A DNA stretch of 64,000 bases from positions 2,483,235 to 2,547,234 of the forward strand of contig NZ_WOTN01000001.1 of assembly GCF_010993745.1 (NCBI RefSeq). The letters are read 5' to 3'. Shown here piece after piece: positions 36,184 through 45,682 of this stretch (within the stretch, counting starts at the first letter, position 1; each line of letters begins with the position of its first letter). Both the position numbers and the translations under genes were made by a program. Below the pieces are notes generated by a model. That model made no database searches. It had not been told where the DNA came from and saw only the letters and a list, made by a program, of their open reading frames with translations. This DNA comes from Fodinicola acaciae. GTDB taxonomy: Bacteria > Actinomycetota > Actinomycetes > Mycobacteriales > HKI-0501.

Positions 36184-37398
36184 ATGCGCCTGGCGAGATG
36201 GTCGGCGGCGGTGCTGGTCGCCGCCGCACTGGTGGCTCCGGCGCCGGCTTCGGCGGCGCCAACCTGGACCGGCAGCTGGGCCGCGGCGCCGGCGGCCGGC
36301 GATCCCGGTCTGCAGGGACGCGGATATCCCGGCTATTCGCTGCGTAACGAGCTGCACCTGAGCGTCGGCGGCAGCCAGCTGCGGATCCACTTCTCCAACG
36401 CCTGGGGAACCGGCGCGTTACCGCTCGACCACGCCACCGTCGCGGTCTCCACCGGCGCCGCGTCGCCGGCCGCGCGCGCGGGGTCGATGCGTACGCTGAC
36501 CTTCAACGGCCAGGCCAAAACGACGATCGCCAAAGGCGGCGAGACGGTCAGCGACCCGGTGCCGATGGCGGTCGGCGCCGGCACCAACCTGCTGGTCACC
36601 ACGTACGTGTCGGCCGACGCCGGACCGGTGACCTTCCACTCCGACGCGCGGCAGACCTCGTACTTCACCAGCGACGGCACCGACCACAGCGCCGAGGAGT
36701 CCGCAGCGGCGTACACGCAGGCGACCGGATCCTGGTACTACGTCAACGAAGTGGACGTACGCGGCGGACCGCCGAACAGCGTCGTCGCGCTCGGCGACTC
36801 GATCACCGACGGCGCGCTGTCCACCCCGAACACCAACAGCCGCTGGCCGGACCGGCTCGCCGCGCGGCTCAACCAGCGGCCGGCGCCGCAGCGGCACGGT
36901 GTCATGAACGCCGGCATCGGCGGCAACTGCATCCTCGCCGACGGCACCCGGCCCGGCGGCCCCGGCGCGTGGGCCGGCGAGAAGGCGCTGGCGCGCCTCG
37001 ACCGCGACGTGCTCGACCGCACCGGCGTACGCACCGTCATCGTCGTCGAAGGCATCAACGACATCGGCCAGAACACGCGGGTCAGCGACCCGCAGCTGCT
37101 GATCGACGGCCTGACCCAGATCGCGCAGCGCGCGCACGCTCGTGGGTTGCGGGTGATTGGCGGGACGATGACGCCGGCGCCGAACTACACCGGTGATCTT
37201 GAGTATGTGCGCGAGGCGGTCAACCAGTGGGTCCGTACGACTCACGTCTTCGACGGCGTCGCCGACTTCGACAAGGCCGTACGCGATCCGCAGGACCCGC
37301 ATCGGATGTTGCCGGCCTACGACTCCGGCGACCACCTGCATCCCGGCGACGCCGGCTACCAGGCGATGGCCGACGCCGTACCGATCGCCGCTCTCTAG
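36184..37398 (+). CDS. Secreted SGNH/GDSL hydrolase
   Basis: 404 residues with GGAGG before the ATG. Signal peptide MRLARWSAAVLVAAALVAPA...ASA (about 27 residues). An N-terminal jelly-roll-like domain is followed by the SGNH fold: GDSITDG with the nucleophile Ser, block II Gly and block III GINDIG, and DHLHPGDAGY carrying the catalytic Asp/His. Of the extracellular esterase/lipase type found beside plant-polymer or lipid degradation genes. A long hairpin follows the stop. Confidence 0.9.
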   Translation: MRLARWSAAVLVAAALVAPAPASAAPTWTGSWAAAPAAGDPGLQGRGYPGYSLRNELHLSVGGSQLRIHFSNAWGTGALPLDHATVAVSTGAASPAARAGSMRTLTFNGQAKTTIAKGGETVSDPVPMAVGAGTNLLVTTYVSADAGPVTFHSDARQTSYFTSDGTDHSAEESAAAYTQATGSWYYVNEVDVRGGPPNSVVALGDSITDGALSTPNTNSRWPDRLAARLNQRPAPQRHGVMNAGIGGNCILADGTRPGGPGAWAGEKALARLDRDVLDRTGVRTVIVVEGINDIGQNTRVSDPQLLIDGLTQIAQRAHARGLRVIGGTMTPAPNYTGDLEYVREAVNQWVRTTHVFDGVADFDKAVRDPQDPHRMLPAYDSGDHLHPGDAGYQAMADAVPIAAL

Positions 37399-37406
37399 TG
37401 TCCCGA

Positions 37407-37468
37407 GTCGAATGTGCAAAGCAGGACCACTTTCAGCGAGGAAGGTGGGCAAACTTTGCACACTCGAC
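37407..37468. terminator. Long nested hairpin downstream of SGNH hydrolase
   Basis: Outer arms GTCGAATGTGCAAAG (37407-37421) and CTTTGCACACTCGAC (37454-37468) match at 14 of 15 positions. An inner stem CCACTTTC/GAAGGTGG lies within. It is probably a terminator between two same-strand genes, though the outer arms could also be a protein-binding palindrome. Confidence 0.5.
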
Positions 37469-37555
37469 ATCGAGCAGCGCGACAGGCGGTCGGAGCACCA
37501 AGAGGCGCGGATTGGCCTTGGACCCGTACGGTCGCCGATGCTTAGGCTGCGCGGC

Positions 37556-38359
37556 ATGAGGATCAGAGTCGTGGACGCCTTCACCGACCGGCCGTTCGCC
37601 GGCAACCCGGCCGCGGTGTGCCTGCTGGACGGCGACTGGCCGGACGAGGCATGGATGCAGCGGGTGGCGATGGAGATGAGCCTGTCGGAGACGGCGTTCG
37701 CCCGGCCGACGCCGGACGACCCGGAGGCCGACTGGGGGCTGCGCTGGTTCACGCCGACGGTCGAGACCAACCTGTGCGGCCACGCGACGCTGGCGACCAC
37801 GCACGTGATCGCACCAGAGGAGGCGATCCGGTTCAGTACGCGCAGCGGTGTACTCATCGCGCAGCCGACCGACGATGGGGCGATCACGCTGGACTTTCCG
37901 GCCAACCCGCCAGTCGAGGCGGCGATGCCGGACGGCCTGACGGACGCGCTCGGCGCGAAGGCCTTGGCGGCCTACCAGACCGGGGCGCTCCGCGACGTCG
38001 TAGTTGTCCTGGCCAGCGAAGACGCGGTGCGTACGCTCACGCCCGACCTCAACGCGATCGCCGAGATCGGCCGCCGCACCGACACGCGCGGCGTGATCGT
38101 GACCGCGCGGGCCGACCATGGCGCGTACGACTTCGTGTCGCGGTTTTTCTGTCCGCACCAAGGCATTCCGGAGGACCCGGTGACCGGCAGCGCGCACACC
38201 GCGCTCGCGCCGTACTGGTCACAGCGGCTCGCACGCGACGAGCTCGTGGGCCTGCAGGCGTCGAAACGTACCGGATTGGTGCGCACGGCCCTGCGCGGCG
38301 ACCGCGTACACCTGACCGGTCAGGCGGTGACCGTGCTGGACGGCACGCTCAACGCTTGA
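37556..38359 (+). CDS. PhzF-family isomerase
   Basis: 267 residues from ATG 37556; the upstream ATG 37538 is possible. PhzF fold with its duplicated halves: VVDAFTDRPFAGNPAAVCLL, MSLSETAF (catalytic Glu), RWFTPTVETNLCGHATLATT, then DFVSRFFCPHQGIPEDPVTGSAHTAL. It catalyses isomerisation or epimerisation of a small metabolite; the substrate cannot be told. The 3' end overlaps the convergent DUF3099 gene by 11 bp. Confidence 0.9.
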   Translation: MRIRVVDAFTDRPFAGNPAAVCLLDGDWPDEAWMQRVAMEMSLSETAFARPTPDDPEADWGLRWFTPTVETNLCGHATLATTHVIAPEEAIRFSTRSGVLIAQPTDDGAITLDFPANPPVEAAMPDGLTDALGAKALAAYQTGALRDVVVVLASEDAVRTLTPDLNAIAEIGRRTDTRGVIVTARADHGAYDFVSRFFCPHQGIPEDPVTGSAHTALAPYWSQRLARDELVGLQASKRTGLVRTALRGDRVHLTGQAVTVLDGTLNA

Positions 38360-38723
38360 GGTCGCGCGGGTCCACGATCTCGCCGACCACGATGCCGTCG
38401 GTGGACTCGCCGGAGGTGATGGCGCGGTCCGGCGCGGGATGGCCGTGCAGCCGGTTGCGGAAGCGGCTGGCCTGCTTCGGCGGCCGGTCGTTGGCGATCA
38501 GCACCGCCATCCACGGCAGCGCGACCATCCCGACCAGGCACAGCGCGACCCACAGCGGCGTCAGCGGCACCTGCAGGGCGAAAACGATCACCGCCGCCAG
38601 CAGGCACACCACGCGCAGGCCCATCATCACGACGTAGCGGATCTCCCGGCGCCGCAGCTGATCAGGCAGGCTCTCCTTCGCCTCGGTGATCACGATCGGA
38701 TCCCGAGCGTGCGAGTTAGCCAC
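38349..38723 (-). CDS. DUF3099 membrane protein
   Basis: 124 residues from GTG 38723, with AGGAGG 9 nt upstream. N-terminal motif VITEAKESLPDQLRRREIRY, then two adjoining transmembrane helices (VVMMGLRVVCLLAAVIVFAL and WVALCLVGMVALPWMAVLIA), then a basic cytosolic tail. Actinobacteria-specific, unknown function, in the sigB–ideR neighbourhood. Confidence 0.88.
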   Translation of the reverse strand: MANSHARDPIVITEAKESLPDQLRRREIRYVVMMGLRVVCLLAAVIVFALQVPLTPLWVALCLVGMVALPWMAVLIANDRPPKQASRFRNRLHGHPAPDRAITSGESTDGIVVGEIVDPRDLKR

Positions 38724-38800
38724 GCTGATCTCCTCCTTCTCCGGGCTCACCCACCATCGTCCTCCTTCGGCGCCGAGGATGCGATGCGCGGGGGTGAGTT

Positions 38801-39445
38801 TTATCCAACCAGCAACGCAAGAGCCTGTTCGGCGCCGGAAATGCGCAGATCGTCGACGCCATAGCCGCCGCGTAGCAAAGCCCATCGCTGCCGCGTCAGC
38901 CGCGCGTGCAGCATGTGGTCGACGCGGTCCGTACGCGCCGCGTACGTGTCGCCGCACGGCTGATAGCCCAGCGACCTGGTCACGCCGAGCGCCGCGTCGT
39001 TGTGCTCCTCCGACTCGGACTCGGCGGCGACCGCGTCGAGCTGCGTAAACGCCAGGTGCAGGACCATCGCGCGCATCGCCTTGGCCAGGCCGCGGCCGCG
39101 ATAGGCCAAGCCGAGCCACGACGAGGTCTCCACGATCCGCAGCCGCGGGAAGTCGACCGCCTTCAGGTCCTGCGTACCCGCGAGCTCGCCGTCGCATTCG
39201 AGCAGGAACACCAACCGCCAGCGGTCCGGGCCCGACTCGGCCCTGGCCCGCCAGACGTGCCGCGGGACCCACTCGGCCAGCGAGCCACCAGGCAGCGTCG
39301 GATCCATCTCCAGCTCCGCCGGTGCGATCGCCAGCAGCGCGGGGAGGTCGGCGTCGGTCGGCGTACGCAGGAGCAGGTCGTGGCCGGCGGCAGTGGCGCT
39401 GACGCGCAGGTCGAACAACGGCCACCAGGAACGGTCGGCCGTCAC
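38801..39445 (-). CDS. GNAT-family N-acetyltransferase
   Basis: 214 residues. The acetyl-CoA-binding P-loop is LAYRGRGLAKAMRAMVLHLA (Q/RxxGxG/A type) near residue 115, preceded by a substrate half and followed by SLGYQPCGDTY. Substrate unknown. Its start overlaps the stop of the upstream HhH-GPD gene by 4 bp. Confidence 0.85.
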   Translation of the reverse strand: MTADRSWWPLFDLRVSATAAGHDLLLRTPTDADLPALLAIAPAELEMDPTLPGGSLAEWVPRHVWRARAESGPDRWRLVFLLECDGELAGTQDLKAVDFPRLRIVETSSWLGLAYRGRGLAKAMRAMVLHLAFTQLDAVAAESESEEHNDAALGVTRSLGYQPCGDTYAARTDRVDHMLHARLTRQRWALLRGGYGVDDLRISGAEQALALLVG

Positions 39446-40041
39446 TTGCTCGCCTTCGCCGCCGCCTTCATCTCCTTCTTGTATGACCTGACCTCGGCCA
39501 GGCTGTCGTCGTCCACGATGTCCGCGACCGACTTCATCGCCCCCTCGACGCCATAGTCACCGGCCGCCTCGCGCCAGCCCTTCGGCTGTACGCCGAGCTG
39601 CTTGCCCAGCAACGCAACGAAAATCCGCGCTTTCGCGTCGCCGAAGCCGGGCAGCTTCCTGACCCGCGCGAGCAGCTCGGCGCCGGTGTCGACACCTTTC
39701 CAGACGTTCGCCGCCTCGCCGTCGTAGTCGGCCACCAGCTGCTCGGCCAGCGCCACCACGCGGCGCGCCATCGCGGCCGGAAAACGGTGGATGGCCGGCT
39801 TTTCCACGAACAGCTCGACCAGCCGGTCCTCACCGGCCTCGACGATCCCCCGCGCGGTCACCTTCCCCATCCGCTGGGTCAACACGTACGGCCCGACGAA
39901 CGCCTTCTCCATCGGCACCTGCTGATCGAGCAACATGCCGATCAGCAGCGCCAACGGATCCTTCGACAGCAGAGCATCCGCCTCCGGCTGCAGCGCCAGG
40001 CGCAGCTGTGCGGCGGCACGTTTGGGACTCATGCCGATCAT
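39442..40041 (-). CDS. HhH-GPD base-excision-repair-type protein
   Basis: 199 residues from ATG 40041; ATG 40032 is equally possible. Helix–hairpin–helix region LARVRKLPGFGDAKARIFVA near residues 130-150, with a short N-terminal helical domain containing LLDQQVPMEKAF. This actinobacterial subfamily lacks an Fe-S cluster and has an unverified glycosylase activity. Cotranscribed with the GNAT gene. Confidence 0.85.
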   Translation of the reverse strand: MIGMSPKRAAAQLRLALQPEADALLSKDPLALLIGMLLDQQVPMEKAFVGPYVLTQRMGKVTARGIVEAGEDRLVELFVEKPAIHRFPAAMARRVVALAEQLVADYDGEAANVWKGVDTGAELLARVRKLPGFGDAKARIFVALLGKQLGVQPKGWREAAGDYGVEGAMKSVADIVDDDSLAEVRSYKKEMKAAAKASK

Positions 40042-40053
40042 CGTGCCATGAAT

Positions 40054-41400
40054 TCAGTCCTCCCGACCGGCGCCACGCGACTTGAGCAGGTTGTCGACCA
40101 GCTTGCGCTTGACTGGCGGCAGCGCGTTGACCAGCCGCGCACCGCCGCGTACGGCGGCCAGCATCAGGCCGCCGACGACCGGCTTCTGCAGCGGGTTGTC
40201 CTTGCCATGATTGCGCAACGAGTCGCGTACGGCAGTGAAGCCGTAGTCGATCATCTTCGTCTCGTAGTCGTGGATCGCCGTCAGCACCGGCCACTCGCCG
40301 TGGCTGGCCTTCGCCAGGTTGCGGCACAACAGGCGCGCGTCCCGCAGAGCCGTGTTGGCGCCGACACCACGGCCCGGCGTCATGGTGTGGATCGCGTCGC
40401 CGAGCAGCGTGACGTTGGTGGTGTCCCACTGCGGCACCGGCGCGGAAGTGGCCTGGCTCCGGTTGCTGATGGCGCAGGCGCCCGGATCGCTGAGCTCGAA
40501 CAGCCGGTGCAGCGTCGGCGACCAGCCGGCGGTCATCCGCTTCGCCATCTCGATCGCCGCGACGCCGGTCACCTCACCGAGATCGGCTGGCAGCGCGTCC
40601 AACGGCGCGGCTAGTCCCCAGCTCACGTGGTCGCGCGTGTTGTCGAACAACAGTCCCGGCCAGTTGCGCAACAGCTCCGCGTCGGTGCCGGGTTTCACCA
40701 CACCGTCGCGATCCCACCGAAACTCCATCACGTGCATGATGAAGAAATAGCCTTTCGGCGCGAAAATCAACGACATTCCCTGCAGCATGTGCGGCGGCAG
40801 CAGCCTGCGCACCTCATCGGTCAGCGGCACTTTTCCACCACCACCGGCCACATCGGCATCCTCCAGGCGCGCGTGCGGCAGATATTGCTGTCGTACGCGC
40901 GACCGCGTGCCGTCCGCTGCGACCAGGATGTCGGCGGTGGCCGACGTGCCGTCCTCGAAATACGCGGTGACCGTGCCGTCGGGGTTTTTCTGGTAATGGT
41001 GAAACTTCTTGCCGAAATGCACGAAATCCTCCGCGCCGGTCAGCAAAACCTGGCGCAGCGTCACTCTGCTCACTGACCGCTCGCTGTCCAGATCGCCGCG
41101 GTCCAGCGGAAAACTCAGCGAACACAGCTCGGCCAGCTGCTCGGTGTAGAGATTGCCGCGGCGCATCGGCGCGGCACAGGTCGCCAGGAAGGTGGCGAAC
41201 AGCTCCGGCGGCAGGCATTCGTGCAACGCGCGTACGCCGTCGGGGTTGATCCCGACGCGGAATCCCTGCAGGAAGTCCGAACGCGTACGGTCGCGCTCGT
41301 AGACGGCGACGCTGACGCCGGCGCGGCGCAGGCCGTGCGCGAGGCACATCCCGCCGGTGCCGGCACCGATGATCATGACGTGGAAACGCTGTCGTGGCAT
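40054..41400 (-). CDS. FAD-dependent aromatic-type monooxygenase
   Basis: 448 residues from ATG 41400, with AAGGGA 8 nt upstream. N-terminal dinucleotide fold MIIGAGTGGMCLAHGL ... VYERD, middle motif LVAADGTRSRVRQ (DG motif), and C-terminal GDAIHTMTPGRGVGANTALRD (GD motif). Class A flavoprotein hydroxylase of the kind used on phenolics, polyketides or antibiotics. It is downstream of a PadR regulator whose family often senses phenolics, so a detoxification role is likely but unproven. Confidence 0.88.
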   Translation of the reverse strand: MPRQRFHVMIIGAGTGGMCLAHGLRRAGVSVAVYERDRTRSDFLQGFRVGINPDGVRALHECLPPELFATFLATCAAPMRRGNLYTEQLAELCSLSFPLDRGDLDSERSVSRVTLRQVLLTGAEDFVHFGKKFHHYQKNPDGTVTAYFEDGTSATADILVAADGTRSRVRQQYLPHARLEDADVAGGGGKVPLTDEVRRLLPPHMLQGMSLIFAPKGYFFIMHVMEFRWDRDGVVKPGTDAELLRNWPGLLFDNTRDHVSWGLAAPLDALPADLGEVTGVAAIEMAKRMTAGWSPTLHRLFELSDPGACAISNRSQATSAPVPQWDTTNVTLLGDAIHTMTPGRGVGANTALRDARLLCRNLAKASHGEWPVLTAIHDYETKMIDYGFTAVRDSLRNHGKDNPLQKPVVGGLMLAAVRGGARLVNALPPVKRKLVDNLLKSRGAGRED

Positions 41401-41530
41401 GGCAAATCCCTTTGTCTGTCCGCGGGAACTAGACTCCGGGTTGCGACACCTCACGGAGTGCGTCTCGTTCGCGCGGGACGGTTTCGTGGACGCGGCTCGC
41501 CGGATGTTCGCGCATCCGGCGGGCCGGGTT

Positions 41531-42151
41531 TTACGGTGTGTCCTCCTCGGTCGGGGTGGCGAGCCCGGCCGGGACCTGGCCGGTGTGGTGAAACTCCTGC
41601 CAGCCGGCCAGCTCGTGGAAAGTCCCATCCGCCAGATCGGCCAGCACCGCGCGCAGCCAGTCGGCTTCGGCCACCAGCAGCGCGATCCGGTATTCGTTGT
41701 CCAACAACAAAACACGCGGTAACGCGGCCGCCGCGAGCTGCGAGCGCTCGGCGGTGATCACGGTGTCGAGCTCGGCGAGACGACGGCTCAGCAACGTCTG
41801 CACGGTCTCCGGCGCGATGATGGCGACCAGCGACAGCGCCGCCTCGAACCGCGGATATTCCCGCGCCGGCGCTACCAGCAGGTCGGTCAGCCAGCCAGTC
41901 AGCTCGGCGCGGCCGGCGTCGGTGATCGCGTACACCGTGCGCTCCGGCCGATTGCCCTGCCGGCTGGTGCCGGTGGCCGCGACGTAGCCGTGCTTTTCCA
42001 GCGTCTGCACGACGGCGTAGAGCGAGCCGCCTTTCAGCTGCAGGCCGCCTTCCTTGCCCTGGCTGCGCAGCGCGGCGGCCATCTCGTACGGATGCATCGG
42101 CCGCTCGACCAGCACTCCGAGCGCCGCCAGCGCCAACAGGCTTCGTTTCAC
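41531..42151 (-). CDS. PadR-family transcriptional regulator
   Basis: 206 residues from GTG 42151. N-terminal winged helix: ALLALAALGVLVERPMHPYEM, then GSLYAVVQTLEKHGYVA and TVYAITDAGRAEL. The C-terminal Vir-like dimerisation helices follow. TACGAT lies 7 nt before the GTG, consistent with a leaderless transcript. It precedes the flavin monooxygenase by 130 bp on the same strand and probably controls it and itself. Confidence 0.88.
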   Translation of the reverse strand: MKRSLLALAALGVLVERPMHPYEMAAALRSQGKEGGLQLKGGSLYAVVQTLEKHGYVAATGTSRQGNRPERTVYAITDAGRAELTGWLTDLLVAPAREYPRFEAALSLVAIIAPETVQTLLSRRLAELDTVITAERSQLAAAALPRVLLLDNEYRIALLVAEADWLRAVLADLADGTFHELAGWQEFHHTGQVPAGLATPTEEDTP

Positions 42152-42157
42152 TCGATG

Positions 42158-42188
42158 ATCGTAGCAGACTATTCAGAATTGACTATTC
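42158..42188 (-). promoter_or_regulatory. PadR promoter with repeated box GACTATTC
   Basis: Two direct copies of GACTATTC (42167-42174 and 42181-42188, 14-bp period) lie next to a minus-strand -10 TACGAT (42158-42163). The repeats cover the -35 region and are probably the regulator's own binding sites. Confidence 0.4.
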
Positions 42189-42206
42189 GCTTTGGAATGG
42201 ACCCGT

Positions 42207-42253
42207 CGCAGGGCCACCCTGCGTGCACCACACGCACGTCGGGTGGCCCTGCG
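42207..42253. repeat. 47-bp palindromic repeat, GCAGGG variant
   Basis: Same length and layout as the CATGG-type copies. The outer 13 bp of each arm (CGCAGGGCCACCC) pair perfectly, as does CGTGC further in; five inner positions mismatch. Relative to the 35211 copy both arms carry paired changes (CATGG to CAGGG with CCATG to CCCTG). It lies between PadR and the methyltransferase. Confidence 0.75.
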
Positions 42254-42290
42254 GCCCGGCCGGTCGACAGGCATGCAGCAGGATGAGTGC

Positions 42291-43742
42291 GTGGATCCGC
42301 TGTTCAGTAGTGATGTCATCGGCAAGCTGCGCGAGGCCGTGGAGAAGGCCGGCTACACCGTCGACGGGGTCAACGCCGCGCTCGGACCGCAGGCGGCCGC
42401 GGCGCTCGGACGCGGCGACCTGCTCCCGGCGCGGCGCGCGACCAGTGGCGGCTCGCCGCTGGAGACGCTGATCAACCTCTTCGTGTGTGGCGGTGTGCTG
42501 TCGACGCCGGCCGTACAAGCCGCGATCGAGCCGCTGCGCGTCGACCAGGCGCTGTCGGTCGGGCTGTTGGAGCCGGCACGCGGTGGGCTGCGCGCGGCGA
42601 TCGACCTCCGGCCGTACGGCGATGACGACGGCGACTGGTGGGTCGTGTCCGACCTCGGCACGGACGTACGTCCCGGTCCGCTGGCCGCCGACCACGTGCT
42701 CGGCATCGGCGGTGCCGCGCTCACGCTCGCGAGCGCGACCGTCCGGCAGGAGGTCGGCAGCGCGCTCGACATCGGCATCGGCTGCGGCATCCAGGCACTG
42801 CATTTGGCCAGGCACAGCAGGAAGATCACCGGCACCGACATCAATCCGCGGGCGCTCGCGATGGCCGCGACCACGGCCGCGCTGAACGGCCTGCACTGGG
42901 AGCTGCTGGAGGGCGATCTCGCCGAGCCGGTGACCGGCCGGCGCTTCGACCTGGTCGTGTCCAATCCGCCGTTCGTGATCGGCACGGGCGAGGCGACGCA
43001 TGTCTATCGCGACTCCGGCCGGTCAGCCGACGGCGTGGTGGCCGAGATGCTCGGCGCCGCGACCGGCCTGCTGACCGACGGCGGATGGCTGCAGCTGCTC
43101 GGAAACTGGCTGCACGTCGCCGGCCAGGAGTGGACCGAGCGGGTCGGCGGCTGGCTGCCGGAACGCTGCGACGCGTGGGTCGTACAACGCGAGGTGCTGG
43201 ACCCGGCCGAATACGTGGCGATGTGGCTGCGCGACGCCGGCGAGGACGCGACGCGTGCGGACCGTTGGCTCGACTGGTTTGCCGAGCACGACGTGGAAGG
43301 CGTCGGCTTCGGATTGGTGACCGTACGAGCGTCCAATGTGGACTCGCCGAGCCAGGTGCTGGAAGACCTGCGCCAGCAGACCGACCATCCACTCGGCATC
43401 CAGGTGCGCGAGTTTTTCGGCCGGCTCTCGGCCGTACGCGGTGGTCTGCTCGACCTGCATCTTGTGGCCGACCCGTCGGTGCGGCTGACGCAGGAGGCAG
43501 TACGTGGTGCCGATGGCTGGGAGGTCGAGGAGCAGCTGCTGACTGGCGGTGGGCTGCGCGCGGCCCATGCCGTCGATCCTCTGGTGGTGGCGCTGGTCGG
43601 TGGCTGCGACGGCACGTTGTCGCTGCGCGACCAGCTGACCATGCTGGCGCAGGCGCATGACACCGATCCGGCGACGCTGCATGCCGCCGCCGAGCTCGTC
43701 GTCGGTCCGCTCGTACGGCATGGATTGCTGAGGCCACTGTGA
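42291..43742 (+). CDS. Class I SAM-dependent methyltransferase (HemK/RsmC-like)
   Basis: 483 residues from GTG 42291, with AGGA 7 nt upstream; ATG 42273 is an alternative. An N-terminal domain of about 150 residues precedes the methyltransferase fold: [16 protein letters not shown] (motif I), [14 protein letters not shown] and [12 protein letters not shown] (motif IV NPPF, typical of N-methylation of amide or base nitrogen). The C-terminal 130 residues are a winged-helix-like extension. The target may be rRNA or protein. Overlaps dtd by 4 bp. Confidence 0.85.
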   Translation: MDPLFSSDVIGKLREAVEKAGYTVDGVNAALGPQAAAALGRGDLLPARRATSGGSPLETLINLFVCGGVLSTPAVQAAIEPLRVDQALSVGLLEPARGGLRAAIDLRPYGDDDGDWWVVSDLGTDVRPGPLAADHVLGIGGAALTLASATVRQEVGSALDIGIGCGIQALHLARHSRKITGTDINPRALAMAATTAALNGLHWELLEGDLAEPVTGRRFDLVVSNPPFVIGTGEATHVYRDSGRSADGVVAEMLGAATGLLTDGGWLQLLGNWLHVAGQEWTERVGGWLPERCDAWVVQREVLDPAEYVAMWLRDAGEDATRADRWLDWFAEHDVEGVGFGLVTVRASNVDSPSQVLEDLRQQTDHPLGIQVREFFGRLSAVRGGLLDLHLVADPSVRLTQEAVRGADGWEVEEQLLTGGGLRAAHAVDPLVVALVGGCDGTLSLRDQLTMLAQAHDTDPATLHAAAELVVGPLVRHGLLRPL

Positions 43743-44164
43743 AAGCCGTCGTACAGACCGTCACCCGCGCGTCGGTCACCGTCGACGACGAGGTCGTCGG
43801 CAAGATCGGCGCCGGCCTGCTCGTACTCGTCGGCGTCACGCACGCCGACACGCCGGCCACCGCGGCGGCCATGGCACGCAAGATCCACCAGCTGCGGATC
43901 CTCGGCGACGAGCAGTCGGCCGCCGATCTCGACGCGGAGATCCTGGTGGTCAGCCAGTTCACGCTGTACGCGGACACCCGCAAGGGCCGCCGCCCGTCGT
44001 GGCAGGCGGCCGCATCGGGACCGGTCGCCGAGCCACTGGTCGACGCCGTCGTCGCCGCGCTGCGCGAGCTCGGCGCGCGGGTGGAGACCGGCCGGTTCGG
44101 CGCCCACATGCTGGTGGAGTCGGTCAACGACGGACCGCAGACGATCCTGCTCGACCTCGCCTGA
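43739..44164 (+). CDS. dtd: D-aminoacyl-tRNA deacylase
   Basis: 141 residues, standard length. Key motifs [16 protein letters not shown] (SQFTL, substrate Thr region) and the C-terminal GxP-like motif [10 protein letters not shown]. It hydrolyses D-aminoacyl-tRNAs (and Gly-tRNA mischarges), protecting translation. The start overlaps the methyltransferase stop by 4 bp. Confidence 0.95.
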   Translation: MKAVVQTVTRASVTVDDEVVGKIGAGLLVLVGVTHADTPATAAAMARKIHQLRILGDEQSAADLDAEILVVSQFTLYADTRKGRRPSWQAAASGPVAEPLVDAVVAALRELGARVETGRFGAHMLVESVNDGPQTILLDLA

Positions 44165-44200
44165 CCACCGCCTCGCCCGACCGCCGCGCGGCGGCATGCC

Positions 44201-44275
44201 CGAATGTCACCTGGCGCAGCATTTACGCAGGTCAGCCACCATCCGACGACGAAATCGGAATCCGATTGCGTCGTC
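44201..44275. repeat. Dispersed hairpin element, copy 2 (family C)
   Basis: 75 bp, CGAATGT at the start, ATTTACGCAGGTCAGC in the middle and a terminal hairpin GACGACGAAATCGG / CCGATTGCGTCGTC. It touches the stop codon of the M56 peptidase gene (convergent with dtd). It may serve as a bidirectional terminator here. Confidence 0.7.
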
Positions 44276-45198
44276 TACAGCGGCAGGGAGACCCAGGGCA
44301 GGATCATGGCCAGCGCGACCATCCCGGCCGCCGCCAGATACGCCGTACGGCGACGCCACGGCGTGCGCCGCGGCGGGGCCAGCAGGCGGTGTACGCGATC
44401 CAGCACGGCGGCCTCCGCGACGCCGAGAGCGCCGGCCGGGGCCGAGCCGCGCGCCGCCGAGCCGAGCCGAGCCAGCGCGGCGGCGAGTACGTGCCGCTCG
44501 CAGCCGAAGCACGCGCGGTCGTCGGCGACCATCTCGACCAGCCGGCCGACCGCGCCGCCGGCGGCGCGGACCGGCGGCAGCCAGGGCAACGCGGCGGTCC
44601 ACGCGGCGAACGGCAGCACCACCAGGTCGTGCCGCTCGGACAGGTGCGCGTGCTCGTGCGCCAACACGGCGTCCAGCTCCGCGTCATCGAGCAGGTGCAT
44701 CACGCCCTGGGTGAGCACGACCCGGCCGCGTACGCCGGGCAGGCAGTAGGCCGCCGCGTGCGGATGGTCGAGCACCGTCGCCGACCGGTCCCGCTCGTAC
44801 GGCGTGCCGACCAGGTCGACGACCTCACGGTGCCGCCGGCGCGTGCGGGCCGTACGCCACAGCGACAGCAGCAACACACCGACCAGCCGGGAGAACAGCA
44901 CGACGGCGAGGCAGACCAACAGCAGGTGCACCGGACCAAGGCCGGCGGTCAGGTCACCGCGAGCGATCGCGGCCAGCCACGCCGAGGCGGCCTCCGCGAC
45001 GGTCGAGCCGAGCGGAGACAGGCCGAGCATCAGCACGGCGCCGACCGCGGCCAGACCGGAGGACAGGCCGAGCGCCTGCCAGAGCACGAGCGCGGCGCGC
45101 GGCTCGCGGACCGTCCACCTGGCCGAGGCCAGCCAGTGCGCGGCTGGCAGAACCAGCACGACGGCCAGCATGCCGAGAAAGATCGCCGGCGCGATCAC
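44275..45198 (-). CDS. M56-family (BlaR1/MecR1-like) membrane metallopeptidase
   Basis: 307 residues with four to five membrane helices and zinc motif HEHAH at 181-185, followed by SERHD and an EMVADD helix supplying the third ligand. No extracellular penicillin-sensor domain is present, as is usual for the short actinobacterial form. Paired with a BlaI-type repressor (4-bp overlap), it probably cleaves or signals to that repressor after a membrane or copper/antibiotic signal. Confidence 0.88.
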   Translation of the reverse strand: MIAPAIFLGMLAVVLVLPAAHWLASARWTVREPRAALVLWQALGLSSGLAAVGAVLMLGLSPLGSTVAEAASAWLAAIARGDLTAGLGPVHLLLVCLAVVLFSRLVGVLLLSLWRTARTRRRHREVVDLVGTPYERDRSATVLDHPHAAAYCLPGVRGRVVLTQGVMHLLDDAELDAVLAHEHAHLSERHDLVVLPFAAWTAALPWLPPVRAAGGAVGRLVEMVADDRACFGCERHVLAAALARLGSAARGSAPAGALGVAEAAVLDRVHRLLAPPRRTPWRRRTAYLAAAGMVALAMILPWVSLPL

Positions 45199-45581
45199 TC
45201 TGGTGATGCCTCTCGGCGGTCGAGTGCCTCGGCGAGCGCGGTCTGCAAAGCCTCGGCCTCCTCCCGGCTGACCTGTCCGACAAACCGGACCAGCACCGCC
45301 GACCGGTTGTCCGCGGATTCTCCCGCGGTGTCCAACACCTCGTGCATCAGGCCCGCGACGTGCTCCTCACGGGTCGCGGTGGCGGCGTAGTGGTGCGCCC
45401 GACCGTCACGCGTACGCGCAACATAACCCTTGGCCTCCAGCCGTGACAACACGGTCAACACCGTGGTCAGTGCCAGCTCGCGGTCGGACAGCGCGTCCGA
45501 GACGACGCGCGCCGTGACCGGGCCGGAGGCCGACCACAGCACATCCATCACCGCGCGTTCGAGCTCACCAAGGCGCAGCAT
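45195..45581 (-). CDS. BlaI/MecI/CopY-family repressor
   Basis: 128 residues from ATG 45581, with AGGAG 8 nt upstream. Winged helix: LGELERAVMDVLWSASGPVT, LALTTVLTVLSRLEAKGYVA and HHYAATATREEHVAGLM, then a dimerisation helix pair. It represses its own operon and perhaps others until the M56 partner inactivates it. Confidence 0.92.
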   Translation of the reverse strand: MLRLGELERAVMDVLWSASGPVTARVVSDALSDRELALTTVLTVLSRLEAKGYVARTRDGRAHHYAATATREEHVAGLMHEVLDTAGESADNRSAVLVRFVGQVSREEAEALQTALAEALDRREASPE

Positions 45582-45682
45582 CCGGCTCCTCTCGCATGGC
45601 CAAGCGGTCGTCCCATTCTCCGGCAACGACGCCAGCCGAGCTATCACTTCGCCGGACGAGACCTCACCCGGACCCGACCCCA

